The notes below the pieces were generated by a model. It had not been told where the DNA came from and made no database searches. It worked only from the letters and a program-made list of their open reading frames with translations. From the NCBI RefSeq assembly GCF_019063845.1, contig NZ_CP077683.1:930001-994000 (forward strand): DNA of 64,000 nt. Direction: 5' to 3'. This document shows positions 34,531 to 44,133 of this stretch, piece by piece. The position numbers and the translations under genes are program-made. The DNA is from Geomonas subterranea. GTDB lineage: Bacteria > Desulfobacterota > Desulfuromonadia > Geobacterales > Geobacteraceae. How positions within the stretch are numbered: position 1 is the first letter of the stretch; each line of letters starts with the position of its first letter.

Positions 34531-35649
34531 GTGTCGATCCCCGCTCTTGCCCACATCCTTCCCCGGTTTCTGCTGCTCGTGCTCCTGTGCGCCCCCCTGG
34601 TGGCTGGCTGCTCCAGTGAGGCGGAAAAACCGAAGGCCAAGCCTGCAGCACCGGTCACCGTGGCGCGTGCCACCCGCAAAGATGTCCCCATTGAGCTGCG
34701 TGCCATCGGCAACGTCGAACCGTTCGCCACCGTCGCCCTCAAATCCCGCGTCACCGGGATGATCACCGCGGTGCGGTTCAAGGAGGGGGACGATGTCGCC
34801 AAGGGGGCGCTGCTGTTCACCGTTGATCCGCGTCCCTTCCAGGCTCAGCTGGCGCAGGCACAGGCGAACCTGGCCCGGGACCTCGCCAGCGCCAACAACG
34901 CCAAGGAACAGGCCAAGCGGTACGCCTCGCTCTGGCAGGAGGGGATCGTGACCCGCGAGCAGTACGACCAGCTCCAGGCCAACGCCGACTCCCTCTCTGC
35001 CTCGGTGGCCTCGCTGCGCGCAGCGGTGGACAACGCCAAGCTGCAGCTTGATTACTGCTTCATCCGCTCCCCCATGACCGGGCGCACCGGCGGTCTTGCC
35101 ACCCACGCCGGAAACCTCGTCAAGGAGAACGACACGGCGCTGGTTACCATCAACCAGATCGCCCCGCTCTACGTCACCTTCTCCCTCCCGGAAAAGGACC
35201 TGGCCACCATCAAGGGAAGGGTAGGGGGCAGGCTCCCGGTCCAGGCGCGCGTCGCCGGGAGTGCCGTCGCGGAGCAGGGGACGGTGACCTTCCTGGACAA
35301 CGGGGTCGATCCCGCCACCGGCACCATTAAGGTGAAGGCCACCTTCGCCAACGCCGGCAAGACGCTCTGGCCCGGCCAGTTCGTGAATGTAGCCATCACC
35401 CTCGACACCAAAAAAGGCGCGACCGTCGTCCCCACCCGCGCCGTCCAGACCGGGCAGCAGGGGGAATTCGTCTATGTCGTGAAGCCCGACTCCACGGCGG
35501 AGGTGCGCCCGGTCAGCACCGGGCCGTCTCTTGACGGTATGACCGTAATCGAGAAGGGGGTTGCTCCGGGCGACACGGTGGTTACCGACGGACAGGTGAA
35601 GCTGGTGCCGGGAGGGAAGGTCGCTGTGAAGGGCGGGGCTCCCTCATGA
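34531..35649 (+). CDS. RND multidrug efflux periplasmic adaptor lipoprotein (AcrA/MdtA type)
   Basis: A 372-residue membrane-fusion protein. The N-terminus has a hydrophobic segment ending LVAGC, a clear lipobox with lipidated Cys about residue 28. It continues with the barrel-sandwich (VEPFATVALKSRVTGMITAVRFKEGDDVAKGALLFTVDPR), a coiled-coil hairpin and the matching half (YCFIRSPMTGRTGGL). GTG start at 34531 behind AAAGGAG. The stop overlaps the pump gene by four bases. No outer-membrane factor follows, so it must borrow one. Confidence 0.93.
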   Translation: MSIPALAHILPRFLLLVLLCAPLVAGCSSEAEKPKAKPAAPVTVARATRKDVPIELRAIGNVEPFATVALKSRVTGMITAVRFKEGDDVAKGALLFTVDPRPFQAQLAQAQANLARDLASANNAKEQAKRYASLWQEGIVTREQYDQLQANADSLSASVASLRAAVDNAKLQLDYCFIRSPMTGRTGGLATHAGNLVKENDTALVTINQIAPLYVTFSLPEKDLATIKGRVGGRLPVQARVAGSAVAEQGTVTFLDNGVDPATGTIKVKATFANAGKTLWPGQFVNVAITLDTKKGATVVPTRAVQTGQQGEFVYVVKPDSTAEVRPVSTGPSLDGMTVIEKGVAPGDTVVTDGQVKLVPGGKVAVKGGAPS

Positions 35650-38600
35650 ACCTGGCGGAACTCTTCATCCGGCGGCCGGTGATGACCAGCCTGGTCATGC
35701 TCGCCATCGTGCTGGCGGGGGTGATCGGCTACCAGCTGCTCCCGGTGAACGACCTTCCCAACGTCGATTACCCCACCATCCAGGTCACCGCCAACCTCCC
35801 CGGGGCGAACCCCGAGACCATGGCCAGCGCCGTCGCGACGCCGCTTGAGCGCCAGCTCTCCACCATCGCCGGCATCGACACCATGAACTCCACCAGCGGC
35901 CAGGGGGTGACACGCATCACGCTCCGCTTCGCGCTGGAGCGCGACATCGACGCCGCGGCGCAGGACGTGCAATCCGCCATCACCAAGGCGAGCCGCCAGC
36001 TCCCCCAGGACATGCCGTCCCCCCCCTCCTACCAGAAGGTGAACCCCGCGGACCAGCCGGTGCTCTACCTGGTGCTCAGTTCGAAGACCCTGCCGCTGTC
36101 CCAGGTGAACGAGTACGCCGACACCATGATCGCGCAGCGTGTCTCCATGGTGAGCGGGGTGGCCCAGGTGCAGGTCTACGGCGCCCAGAAGTACGCGGTC
36201 CGGGCGCGGCTGAACCCGATGGCGCTCGCCTCCAGGAAGATCGGGATCGACGAGGTCTCCCAGGCCCTCTCCGGCGGTAACGTGAATCTCCCCACCGGGA
36301 CACTACAGGACGCCAGCAAGTCCTTCGCCATCCAGTCCCAGGGGGAGCTCCTCGATGCCGCCGCCTACCGGCCGCTGATCGTCGCCTATCGCGGCGGGTC
36401 GCCGGTGCGCCTGTCCGACCTCGGGAGCGTTATCGACTCGGTGGAGAACGACAAGATCGCAGGCTGGTTCAACGGCACCGAGCGCGCCATCATCCTTGCC
36501 GTGCAGCGCCAGCCCGGCACCAACACCATCGAGGTGGTGGACTCGATCAAGAAGCTTCTCCCGGGCTTTCGCGAACAGCTTCCCGGCTCCGTCACCCTGC
36601 ACGAACTCTACGACCGCTCCCAGGCCATCCGGCACTCGGTGGCCGACGTGAAGTTCACCCTGGTGCTCACCATCGGGCTGGTGATCATGGTGATCTTCCT
36701 GTTCCTCAGGAACCTCTCCGCCACGGTGATTCCAAGCCTCGCGCTCCCCATCTCCCTCATCGGCACCTTCGCGGCCATGTATGGCCTCGGCTTCTCGGTG
36801 AACAACATCACCCTCATGGCGCTCACCCTGTCGGTCGGCTTCGTGGTGGACGACGCCATCGTCATGCTGGAAAACATCGTGCGCCACATGGAAGCGGGCG
36901 AACGGCCCATGGAAGCCGCCCTCAAGGGGGCGAAGGAGATCGGGTTCACCATCGTCTCCATGACCATCTCGCTGGTGGCCGTGTTCATCCCGGTGCTCTT
37001 CATGGGGGGGATGCTCGGGCGGCTGCTGCACGAGTTCGCGGTCACCATCACCTGTGCCATCCTCATCTCGGGCGTGGTCTCCCTGACCCTCACCCCCATG
37101 CTCTGCAGCCGGTTCCTGCACCCGCCGGCCGAGGAGCGTCACGGGAGGCTGTACCTTCTCCTGGAGCGCTGCTTCGACGCCATGCTTGCCGGTTACAGCA
37201 CGACCCTGACAGCTGTGCTGCGGTACCGCCGCGCCACCCTCGCCGTCACCCTGGTCATGACCGTTGCCACCGTCTATCTCTTCAAGGTGATGCCCATGGG
37301 GCTTCTCCCCAGCGAGGACCTCGACTCCTTCTACTGCACCACCGAGGGGGCCCAGGGGGCGTCGTTCAACGAGATGGTCACCCACCAGCAGGAACTCGCG
37401 AAGCGGATCGCGGCCAACCCGAACATCAAGGGGTTCATGTCCACCGTCGGCGCCTCTGGCTCCCGGGTCGGCTCCAACTCCGGGTTCATGTTTATCACGC
37501 TCAAGCCGAGAAGTGAGAGGAAGGAGCCGGTGGACCAGGTGATCCAGAAGCTCCGCCCGAAACTGGCCGAGGTGCCGGGGATCCAGGCTTTCATGCAGAA
37601 CCCGCCGCCGATCAGGCTGGAGGCGCAGCTCTCCAAGAGCCAGTACCAGTTCGTGCTGCAGAGCCCGGACACCCAGCTCCTTTACGAGAGCGCCGCGGCC
37701 TTCGAGCAGAAGCTGAAGCAGGTGCCGCAGCTGCTCGACGTGACCAGCGACCTGCAGCTCAAGAACCCGCAGGTCGATCTGAAAATCGACCGTGACAAGG
37801 CGACGGCGCTCGGGGTCACGGCGCAGCAGATCGAGGACGCGCTCTATTACGCCTACGGTTCCAGGCAGGTGTCGACCATCTTCGCCCCGACCAACCAGTA
37901 CCAGGTGATCCTGGAACTGGAGCCGCAGTACCGGCTCGACCCTTCGGCACTGGGACTGCTCTATGTGCGGTCCTCGACCGGCGCGCTGGTGCCGCTTTCC
38001 ACCATGACCACGCTGGCGAAATCGCTGGGGCCTTTGTCGGTGAACCACCTGGGGCAGATCACGAGCGTCACGGTCTCCTTCAACGTGAAGCCGGGAGTCC
38101 CCCTGGGAGATGCGGTGGCGGCGGTCGAGAAGCTGGCGGCGAGCACGCTTCCCCCGGGGATCAACACCGGGTTCCAGGGGGCGGCGCAGGCTTTCCAGTC
38201 CTCGACCAAGGGGCTGACGCTCCTGCTGCTGGCCGCCGTGGTGGTGATCTACCTGGTGCTCGGGATCCTGTACGAGAGCTACGTGCACCCGATCACCATC
38301 CTCTCGGGGCTTCCTTCCGCCGGTCTCGGGGCGTTGTTGACGCTGATGCTGTTTCACAAGGAGCTGGACCTGTACGCCTTCGTGGGGATCATCATGCTGG
38401 TGGGGATCGTGAAGAAGAACGCCATCATGATGATCGATTTCGCGCTCGATGCGCAGAGGCGTGAGGGGAAGAGCCCGATGGACGCGATTCACCAGGGGTG
38501 CCTGGTCCGTTTCCGTCCCATCATGATGACGACCATGGCGGCGCTCATGGGGACGCTCCCTATCGCCCTCGCCATTGGGGCAAGCTCCGAAGGGAGGCGG

Positions 38601-38747
38601 CCGCTCGGCCTGGCGGTAGTGGGTGGACTCCTGGTGTCGCAGCTTTTGACGCTCTACATCACGCCGGTGGTCTACTACTACATGGACCGGGCTGTGCAGA
38701 GGGGACGGGAGTTTTTTAAAAGGAAGGCGCCGGCGGCGCAGCCGTAG
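35646..38747 (+). CDS. RND multidrug efflux permease (HAE1 family, AcrB/MdtB-like)
   Basis: A 1033-residue proton/drug antiporter with the 12-helix RND plan. It opens MNLAELFIRRPVMTSLVMLAI. The helix-4 proton relay is intact in GFVVDDAIVMLEN (two adjacent Asp, as in AcrB), and the helix-10 lysine region is GIVKKNAIMMIDFAL. Repeated halves begin again near residue 530. With the lipoprotein adaptor it should export hydrophobic compounds. No local repressor gene is seen. Divergent from the hybrid kinase operon. Confidence 0.94.
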   Translation: MNLAELFIRRPVMTSLVMLAIVLAGVIGYQLLPVNDLPNVDYPTIQVTANLPGANPETMASAVATPLERQLSTIAGIDTMNSTSGQGVTRITLRFALERDIDAAAQDVQSAITKASRQLPQDMPSPPSYQKVNPADQPVLYLVLSSKTLPLSQVNEYADTMIAQRVSMVSGVAQVQVYGAQKYAVRARLNPMALASRKIGIDEVSQALSGGNVNLPTGTLQDASKSFAIQSQGELLDAAAYRPLIVAYRGGSPVRLSDLGSVIDSVENDKIAGWFNGTERAIILAVQRQPGTNTIEVVDSIKKLLPGFREQLPGSVTLHELYDRSQAIRHSVADVKFTLVLTIGLVIMVIFLFLRNLSATVIPSLALPISLIGTFAAMYGLGFSVNNITLMALTLSVGFVVDDAIVMLENIVRHMEAGERPMEAALKGAKEIGFTIVSMTISLVAVFIPVLFMGGMLGRLLHEFAVTITCAILISGVVSLTLTPMLCSRFLHPPAEERHGRLYLLLERCFDAMLAGYSTTLTAVLRYRRATLAVTLVMTVATVYLFKVMPMGLLPSEDLDSFYCTTEGAQGASFNEMVTHQQELAKRIAANPNIKGFMSTVGASGSRVGSNSGFMFITLKPRSERKEPVDQVIQKLRPKLAEVPGIQAFMQNPPPIRLEAQLSKSQYQFVLQSPDTQLLYESAAAFEQKLKQVPQLLDVTSDLQLKNPQVDLKIDRDKATALGVTAQQIEDALYYAYGSRQVSTIFAPTNQYQVILELEPQYRLDPSALGLLYVRSSTGALVPLSTMTTLAKSLGPLSVNHLGQITSVTVSFNVKPGVPLGDAVAAVEKLAASTLPPGINTGFQGAAQAFQSSTKGLTLLLLAAVVVIYLVLGILYESYVHPITILSGLPSAGLGALLTLMLFHKELDLYAFVGIIMLVGIVKKNAIMMIDFALDAQRREGKSPMDAIHQGCLVRFRPIMMTTMAALMGTLPIALAIGASSEGRRPLGLAVVGGLLVSQLLTLYITPVVYYYMDRAVQRGREFFKRKAPAAQP

Positions 38748-38794
38748 CGGTGCTGCTTCATGAAGCCAGACCCTTTGACGCCTGGACCCCGAAC

Positions 38795-38825
38795 CTAGAA
38801 CGTAGGACGTAGGACGTAGAACCGG
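38795..38825. repeat. Short tandem repeat between the RND pump and the FliK-like gene
   Basis: Three to four copies of a CGTAGGA-type unit (CCTAGAACGTAGGACGTAGG then ACGTAGAACCG). Non-coding. Confidence 0.6.
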
Positions 38826-38847
38826 TTTATGTTGCAGGGGACGCGGC

Positions 38848-39789
38848 ATGTTGATCAACGACGACGCTCAAAAACAGGTATTGACCATCCTGGCCAAGAC
38901 GGCGGTCACCCCGACCGCCGACGTGCAGGAGCGCGCCAGTTCTCTGCTGCAGTTGAACCCCGGGCAGCAGGTTAAGGCGGAGATCATCGCCAACCTCCCC
39001 AACAACCTGTACATGGCGCGGGTGGCCGGTGAGCTTTACAAGCTGGAGATCCCGCTCAACGTGCAGCCGGGTGAAACGCTCGAACTCACCTTCGTCACCG
39101 CCGATCCCCGCGTCACCTTCCAGATGCTGCGCCCCCAGACCGAATCGGTGCAGCTCAGTTCCATGGGCAAATGGCTCGCCGACGTCGTGGAAAACGCCAC
39201 TTCGCTGCCGCCGGCGCAGGAGCCGCTGGTCGAACACCCGGAACTTGCCACCGCCCAGCTCGCCGGCAAGTTGAAGGCGAGCCTCACCCAGAACGGGCTT
39301 TTCTACGAATCGCACCTGGCCCAGTGGGCGCTCGGCGGGCTGCCGCTCAAGGAGCTGCTCAAGGAGCCCCAGGGCAAGCTTTCCCGCTTGTTGTCGGAAG
39401 GGGATGGGGGCACGGCGGGTGACGAGACGGGGGGGGCCATCGCCGACAGCCGCACGCTGCCGTTCATCAAGGAGCAACTGCACCTGCTGAATACCGGTGT
39501 GCTGGCCTGGCAGGGGGAGGCCTGGCCCGGGCAGGAGATGAGGCTGGTGGTCGGGGAGGGGAGCTCCGAACAGTGGGAGCAGGGTATCGAGGCGAACCTC
39601 TCGCTGGAGTTGCCGCGCCTGGGAGGGGTGAAGGCCCACCTTCGGTTCACCCCCGAGGGGATCAACGTGGAACTGGTCTGTGACCGTCCCGGCGCCTCGG
39701 AGCTTATGCGGCAGGAAAGCGGCGAGCTGCGCGCCTCGCTGGCAGCGAACGGATTGCACCTGAACAAGATGGCGGCCAAGGATGGCTAA
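38848..39789 (+). CDS. FliK-like (flagellar hook-length control C-domain) protein
   Basis: A 313-residue protein. The C-terminal region (about residues 235-310: LSLELPRLGGVKAHLRFTPEG..., then LRASLAANGLHLNKM) has the pattern of the FliK/Flg_hook domain. The N-terminal part (NPGQQVKAEIIANLPNNLYMARVAGELYKLEIPL) resembles the beta-rich region found in FliK-like proteins that are not in flagellar loci. It overlaps the FlhB-like gene by eight bases, as do similar pairs in other bacteria. No flagellar structural genes are nearby. Role unknown, perhaps a secretion-length or switching accessory. Confidence 0.7.
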   Translation: MLINDDAQKQVLTILAKTAVTPTADVQERASSLLQLNPGQQVKAEIIANLPNNLYMARVAGELYKLEIPLNVQPGETLELTFVTADPRVTFQMLRPQTESVQLSSMGKWLADVVENATSLPPAQEPLVEHPELATAQLAGKLKASLTQNGLFYESHLAQWALGGLPLKELLKEPQGKLSRLLSEGDGGTAGDETGGAIADSRTLPFIKEQLHLLNTGVLAWQGEAWPGQEMRLVVGEGSSEQWEQGIEANLSLELPRLGGVKAHLRFTPEGINVELVCDRPGASELMRQESGELRASLAANGLHLNKMAAKDG

Positions 39790-40066
39790 AAGAACCTCCG
39801 ACATAAAACGCGCCGTCGCCATGGCCTACCATCCCGATGAGGCCGGCGCTCCCAGGGTGATCGCCAAGGGGGCGGGGATCAGCGCGGAGGCGATCATCTC
39901 CCTCGCCAAAGAGCACGGCGTGTACGTGCACCAGTCCCCCGAACTGGTCTCCATGCTGATGCAGGTCGACCTCGACGCCGAGATCCCCCCCGAACTCTAC
40001 CAGGCCGTCGCCGAACTCCTGGCCTGGCTCTACTCACTGGATCAGCAACTGGACCGGCAACTCTGA
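39782..40066 (+). CDS. FlhB C-terminal-domain-like small protein
   Basis: A 94-residue protein matching the cytoplasmic part of FlhB/EscU just after the autocleavage site: RAVAMAYHPDEAGAPRVIAKGAG, then LAKEHGVYVHQSPELVSML and EIPPELYQAVAELLAWLY. Membrane helices and the NPTH cleavage motif are absent, so it is the stand-alone FlhB2/YlqH type. Translationally coupled to the FliK-like gene, which mirrors the FliK-FlhB partnership in type III export. Confidence 0.88.
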   Translation: MAKRTSDIKRAVAMAYHPDEAGAPRVIAKGAGISAEAIISLAKEHGVYVHQSPELVSMLMQVDLDAEIPPELYQAVAELLAWLYSLDQQLDRQL

Positions 40067-40087
40067 CACGCCACCCGGATTCCCCGC

Positions 40088-40930
40088 TTAGAACCGCTCC
40101 ACCAGCAGGTAATCCGCGTCCTCGGGGGTAACGCTCTCCTCGTCCAACGGCGGAACCGGCGGGAGCACGATCTTGTAGTCCAGGTTTCCCCTCAATTCGG
40201 CCGGAACCCCGCCGACCCCACGCGCGTGCCCACCCCCAGCGATCACGACCATCACCTTTTTGGGATGCGCGGCCATGTAGTCGTTGATGCGTCTGGCCAT
40301 GACCATGTTGCGCAGCATCTGCGCCTCGGCGATGTGCCGGTACGCGTCGCCGCTTCGGCCGTGGCTTGGGAAGGATCCCCGCATGAAGTTCAGGAACTGG
40401 TCAGTCACCCTCGCGTCGACGTCGGGCGGCAGGTCCGCAAGCTCGGCGGCGCTCAGGGAGCCGAAGCCGCGCTGGGCGACGTTCTGGACGATGCCGCGCG
40501 GCGCGTTCAGCGCCACGATCGGGATGTGGTTGTCGCGGGCGAAGAAAAAGATATCGCTGTACATGCCCCAGGGGATGTGACGCCAGCTCCACTGGTACAC
40601 CTTGCGAAAGGCGGACTCCGGCACCCTTCCCGCGCTCCAGGCGTCCAGCGCGGGCTGGCTTACCTTCTCGAACATCTCCATGCCGATCACCAGGTCCTTC
40701 CCCTGCGCCTTCAGGGCCTCGAGCACCCGCAGTTGCAGCTCGTGGTGCGCGGAGGCGTCGTGCCGCTCGCCCAGAAAGAGCACCGGACTCCCGGAAAGGT
40801 CGGCGATCATGCTCTGCACGTCGACCCTTTCATGATCGCGGACCCGCAACGCCTGCGTGATGGAACAGCCGCAGGTCAGGAGGGTCAGGAGAAATAAGAA
40901 CAGTAATGTGGCGGCGCGACGGATGGGCAT
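40088..40930 (-). CDS. ChaN-family (DUF399) lipoprotein
   Basis: About 280 residues. The start at 40930 gives a basic N-terminus and a hydrophobic stretch ending LLTCGC, a likely lipoprotein signal, and longer in-frame extensions are discarded. The domain contains the ChaN hallmarks LFLGERHDASAHHELQLRVL, VIGMEMFEKVSQPALD, YSDIFFFARDNHIPIVALNAP and VVIAGGGHARGVGGVP. Campylobacter ChaN binds heme and relatives are linked to iron uptake, but the activity of this one is unproven. It ends 22 bases from the convergent FlhB-like gene. Confidence 0.85.
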   Translation of the reverse strand: MPIRRAATLLFLFLLTLLTCGCSITQALRVRDHERVDVQSMIADLSGSPVLFLGERHDASAHHELQLRVLEALKAQGKDLVIGMEMFEKVSQPALDAWSAGRVPESAFRKVYQWSWRHIPWGMYSDIFFFARDNHIPIVALNAPRGIVQNVAQRGFGSLSAAELADLPPDVDARVTDQFLNFMRGSFPSHGRSGDAYRHIAEAQMLRNMVMARRINDYMAAHPKKVMVVIAGGGHARGVGGVPAELRGNLDYKIVLPPVPPLDEESVTPEDADYLLVERF

Positions 40931-41008
40931 GGGCGTGGTTATAGCAGAAACGCGGGGAAGGCGCCATGGGAAAGAGGGAGGGGAAAGAGGGAGGGGGAGG
41001 CCTTCCAT

Positions 41009-41040
41009 AAAAAAAGCCCCCTGGCATTGCGAGGGGGCCT
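41009..41040 (-). terminator. Terminator of purMN on the minus strand
   Basis: On the minus strand AGGCCCCCTC pairs with the later AGGGGGCT across a short loop, then seven T (A7 at 41009-41015 on the plus strand). It separates purN from the ChaN-like gene. Just beyond, 40967-41000 holds tandem GGGAAAGAGGGA units. Confidence 0.85.
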
Positions 41041-41064
41041 TCATATTCTGTTTGAGCTTGAGGC

Positions 41065-41679
41065 TTATGCCGAGACGGTGACCACCCTGCCGTCCACCTG
41101 CAGGAGCCCCTCGGAGAAGAGCCTGACCGCCTCGGGGTAGATCCGGTGTTCTTCCTTCTGGATGCGGGCGCACAGGGTCTCCTCGGTGTCCCCCTCGAGG
41201 ACCGGCACCGCGGCCTGGATGATGATCGGCCCGGTATCGGTGCCGCAGTCCACGAAGTGGACGGTGCAGCCGGCGACCTTGGCGCCGTATTCCAGGGCCT
41301 GGCGCTGGGCGTGCAGCCCGGGGAAGGCGGGGAGCAGCGCCGGATGGATGTTCATGACCCGCATGGGGAAGGCATCCAGAAGCACCGGGGTGATGATGCG
41401 CATGAAGCCCGCCAGCACCACCAGGTCCACGTCGAACTCGCGCAGGGTCGCCACCAGGGCCTCGTCGAACGCCTCGCGGCCGGTGTAGGCGCGGTGGTCC
41501 AGGTGCAGAGCCGGGATGCCCGCTTTCCTGGCCCGCTCCAGGCCGAAGGCGTCCGCCTTGTTGCTGATCACGCAGACCACGCGACCGTTGACGGTCCCCT
41601 TAGCGCAGGCGTCCATGATCGACTGCAGGTTGCTGCCGCTGCCGGAGATCAGTACCCCTATCTTGAGCTCATTTCCCAT
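41065..41679 (-). CDS. purN: Phosphoribosylglycinamide formyltransferase
   Basis: Third step of purine synthesis: transfers a formyl group from 10-formyl-THF to GAR. The 204-residue protein begins MGNELKIGVLISGSGSNLQS (phosphate-binding loop), has NIHPALLPAFPGLHAQRQAL with the catalytic Asn/His, and GCTVHFVDCGTDTGPII with the catalytic Asp. The ATG at 41679 is chosen because the family begins right there. An in-frame upstream start at 41742 would run into purM. It lies 16 bases after purM in one operon. Confidence 0.95.
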   Translation of the reverse strand: MGNELKIGVLISGSGSNLQSIMDACAKGTVNGRVVCVISNKADAFGLERARKAGIPALHLDHRAYTGREAFDEALVATLREFDVDLVVLAGFMRIITPVLLDAFPMRVMNIHPALLPAFPGLHAQRQALEYGAKVAGCTVHFVDCGTDTGPIIIQAAVPVLEGDTEETLCARIQKEEHRIYPEAVRLFSEGLLQVDGRVVTVSA

Positions 41680-41695
41680 AAAGGCTCCGCGCGGA

Positions 41696-42742
41696 TCAGA
41701 CCAGCTCCACGCACTCCTTGCCGGCGTCGCATTTGACGACATCTCCGATGACGAAAGCGGTCTCGTTGAGCCCGGTGAGCCTGATCATGATGTCGTCGGC
41801 CTCGTTCTCAGGGACCACCAGGACCATGCCGATGCCGCAGTTGAAGGTACGGAACATCTCGTTCTCCTCGATGTTGCCGCCCTTCTCGATGATCTTGAAG
41901 ATCTCTGGGATCTCCCAGCTGTCCTTCTTGATCACGGCCTTGCAGCCGTTGGGAAGCACGCGGGGGACGTTCTCCAGGAGCCCGCCGCCGGTGATGTGGG
42001 CGAGGCCGCTGATGTTGAAGTCCCGAAGCAGGTTCAGGACGGAACGGACGTAGATGCGGGTCGGGGTGAGGAGTTCCTCGGCGACGGTCTTGCCCAGACC
42101 GGGGATCTCGTCGTTGATGTTCAGCCCCATGTGCTCCAGGATGACCTTTCTGGCCAGGGAGTAGCCGTTGGAGTGCAGGCCGGAGGAGGAGAGGCCGATC
42201 AGCTTGTTCCCCACGGTGATGGAGGAGCCGTCGATGATCTTCTCGCGCTCCACCACGCCGACCGCGAAGCCTGCCATGTCGTACTCGTCGCCGGTGTAGA
42301 AGCCGGGCATCTCCGCGGTTTCGCCGCCGATCAGGGCGCAGCCGGCCTGGACGCAACCCTCGGAAACCCCCTTGATGATGGAGGCGCCCTTGGCGGGATC
42401 GAGCTTCGCCGTGGCCAGGTAGTCGAGGAAGAAGAGGGGCTCGGCGCCCTGCACGATGATGTCGTTGACGCACATCGCTACCAGGTCGATGCCGATGGTG
42501 TCATGGCGGTCGGCCAGGAAGGCAAGTTTCAGCTTGGTGCCGACACCATCGGTGCCGGAAACGAGCACGGGATGTTTGTACTTGCCGGTGTTCAACGAGA
42601 AGAGACCGCCAAAACCGCCGATGTCGGCAAGGACTTCCGGACGGGAAGTGGCCTTGACCAACGGCTTGATCATTTTGACGAAAGTGTTGCCAGCGTCTAT
42701 GTCTACACCGGCGTCTTTATATGTGATTTTCTTCTCTTTCAA
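41696..42742 (-). CDS. purM: Phosphoribosylformylglycinamidine cyclo-ligase (AIR synthetase)
   Basis: Closes the imidazole ring in purine synthesis. Family signatures are [70 protein letters not shown] and [16 protein letters not shown]. The start is a TTG at 42742: CGGAGG lies seven bases upstream and the protein then begins [11 protein letters not shown] as in relatives. About 348 residues, normal. A sigma-70 promoter lies at 42771-42799. Confidence 0.95.
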   Translation of the reverse strand: MKEKKITYKDAGVDIDAGNTFVKMIKPLVKATSRPEVLADIGGFGGLFSLNTGKYKHPVLVSGTDGVGTKLKLAFLADRHDTIGIDLVAMCVNDIIVQGAEPLFFLDYLATAKLDPAKGASIIKGVSEGCVQAGCALIGGETAEMPGFYTGDEYDMAGFAVGVVEREKIIDGSSITVGNKLIGLSSSGLHSNGYSLARKVILEHMGLNINDEIPGLGKTVAEELLTPTRIYVRSVLNLLRDFNISGLAHITGGGLLENVPRVLPNGCKAVIKKDSWEIPEIFKIIEKGGNIEENEMFRTFNCGIGMVLVVPENEADDIMIRLTGLNETAFVIGDVVKCDAGKECVELV

Positions 42743-42770
42743 GGCGGAACCTCCGATAAAGTAAAGACGA

Positions 42771-42799
42771 AATCTATCCCATTCGACCCTAAAAGTCAA
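42771..42799 (-). promoter_or_regulatory. Promoter of purMN
   Basis: Minus strand TTGACT (42799-42794), a 17-base spacer and TAGATT (42776-42771), with the TTG start 29 bases further on. Divergent from the rimI promoter. Confidence 0.6.
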
Positions 42800-42812
42800 A
42801 GTGAAAAAATTG

Positions 42813-42841
42813 TTTACTTCGACTGGTGCATTGCTTAATAT
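42813..42841 (+). promoter_or_regulatory. Promoter of the rimI-pyrKD operon
   Basis: TTTACT (42813-42818), a 17-base spacer and TAATAT (42836-42841). Transcription would begin about 42848, almost on the GTG at 42850, so the first gene may be translated from a leaderless mRNA. Confidence 0.5.
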
Positions 42842-42849
42842 GCCTGGCT

Positions 42850-43332
42850 GTGCCAGCGCCGGGTAACAAAATAACACTGCGTCCCATGTGTATCGAGGAC
42901 TTAGACAAGGTCCTCCAAATCGAGTCCGCCTCGTTCCCACGCCCCTGGACCCGGCGCCATTTCCTGGACGAGATGGAAAGCCCCGGCAGCCACCCGGTGG
43001 TGGCCGTGACCGCCGGCGGAGAGGTCGGGGGGTACCTGTGCCTCACCCAGGTGCTGGACGAGGCGGAGATACTCGACGTCGCCGTCGACCCCTCTCTCAG
43101 GGGGCGCGGGATCGGACGCGCCCTGGTCGACTGGGCCGTCGCCTTCTGCCGGCAGCGGAAGCTCGCTCTGCTCTGCCTGGAGGTGCGGGTGGGGAACCAC
43201 GAGGCGATCTCCTTGTACCGGCGCCTGGGCTTTACCGAGGTGGGGCGCCGCAAGAACTACTACGAAAATGGCGACGACGCCATTCTGATGGACCTATCCA
43301 TAGCTCAAGTAGAGGAATGCGATGCAGTTTAA
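42850..43332 (+). CDS. rimI: Ribosomal-protein S18 alanine N-acetyltransferase (RimI-like GNAT)
   Basis: GNAT acetyltransferase of about 160 residues: [29 protein letters not shown] (a RimI hallmark), [24 protein letters not shown] with the acetyl-CoA loop, and [29 protein letters not shown]. Target is probably the N-terminal Ala of S18 or other proteins. The start is uncertain. GTG 42850 fits the domain and the promoter but has no Shine-Dalgarno; a GTG at 42826 is the in-frame alternative. Its 3' end overlaps pyrK by 11 bases. Confidence 0.88.
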   Translation: MPAPGNKITLRPMCIEDLDKVLQIESASFPRPWTRRHFLDEMESPGSHPVVAVTAGGEVGGYLCLTQVLDEAEILDVAVDPSLRGRGIGRALVDWAVAFCRQRKLALLCLEVRVGNHEAISLYRRLGFTEVGRRKNYYENGDDAILMDLSIAQVEECDAV

Positions 43333-44131
43333 ATCAATGGTTATCTCCAACGTCGAGGTGTCGCCCAATTACTTCAGGATGAGGATGACCGCTCCCCAGG
43401 AACTCGCCTCCGCGGTCCCCGGGCAGTTCGTCATGCTGAAGGTGAACGACGCCATCGATCCGCTGCTGCGGCGTCCCTTCGGTCTCTTCGACGTGGGGAG
43501 CTTCGTTCCCGAGTACGCCGGCTGCGGCGCGCAGGTCTACTGCGAGATCCTGTACAAGGTGGTGGGGAAGGGGACCAAGCTCCTCTCCGCGCTGCACCAC
43601 GGCGACCTGGTCGACCTCCTGGTCCCGCTGGGGAAGGGGTTCCAGATGGGCCCGGCCGGCGAGGAGAAGGTCCTCGTGGGAGGCGGCGTGGGCCTCGCCC
43701 CGCTTTACTATCTGGCCAAGGAGCTCAAGGAGCGCGGCGAGAAGGTGCGCCTCTTCGCCGGGGGGCGCAACCGCGACGACGTCCTCTGCATCACCGAGTT
43801 CGAGAGGCTGGGCGTTGAAACCTACGTGGCGACCGACGACGGCACCCTGGGCGAGCGCGGCTTCGTGACTCAGGTGCTGGAGCGCCACCTCTCCTCCGGC
43901 ATGCGCATCTTCGCCTGCGGCCCGACCCCGATGCTGAACGCGGTGGCCAAGATGTCCCAGGAGCACGGCGTTCCCTGCCAGGTTTCCATGGAGGCCTACA
44001 TGGCCTGCGGCGTGGGAGCCTGCCTCGGGTGCGTCATGAAGGGGGCCAATCACACCGACGAGACCCCCGATTACCGCTGCGTCTGCAAGGACGGTCCCGT
44101 ATTCGACAGTTTTGAACTGCAATGGAGTTAG
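43322..44131 (+). CDS. pyrK: Dihydroorotate dehydrogenase B electron-transfer subunit
   Basis: FAD/[2Fe-2S] subunit that links PyrD to NAD+. In its 269 residues, the FAD domain shows [25 protein letters not shown], the NAD domain [17 protein letters not shown] and [15 protein letters not shown], and the iron-sulfur ligands are in [13 protein letters not shown] plus a later [11 protein letters not shown]. It is directly followed by pyrD, as in other type 1B enzymes. Confidence 0.95.
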   Translation: MQFKSMVISNVEVSPNYFRMRMTAPQELASAVPGQFVMLKVNDAIDPLLRRPFGLFDVGSFVPEYAGCGAQVYCEILYKVVGKGTKLLSALHHGDLVDLLVPLGKGFQMGPAGEEKVLVGGGVGLAPLYYLAKELKERGEKVRLFAGGRNRDDVLCITEFERLGVETYVATDDGTLGERGFVTQVLERHLSSGMRIFACGPTPMLNAVAKMSQEHGVPCQVSMEAYMACGVGACLGCVMKGANHTDETPDYRCVCKDGPVFDSFELQWS

Positions 44132-44133
44132 CA

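Noticed and set aside
36303-38858. An 851-codon open frame antisense to the multidrug RND permease
   Set aside because: Same GC-mirror effect. It is rich in His, Gly, Asp and Arg with no recognisable fold.
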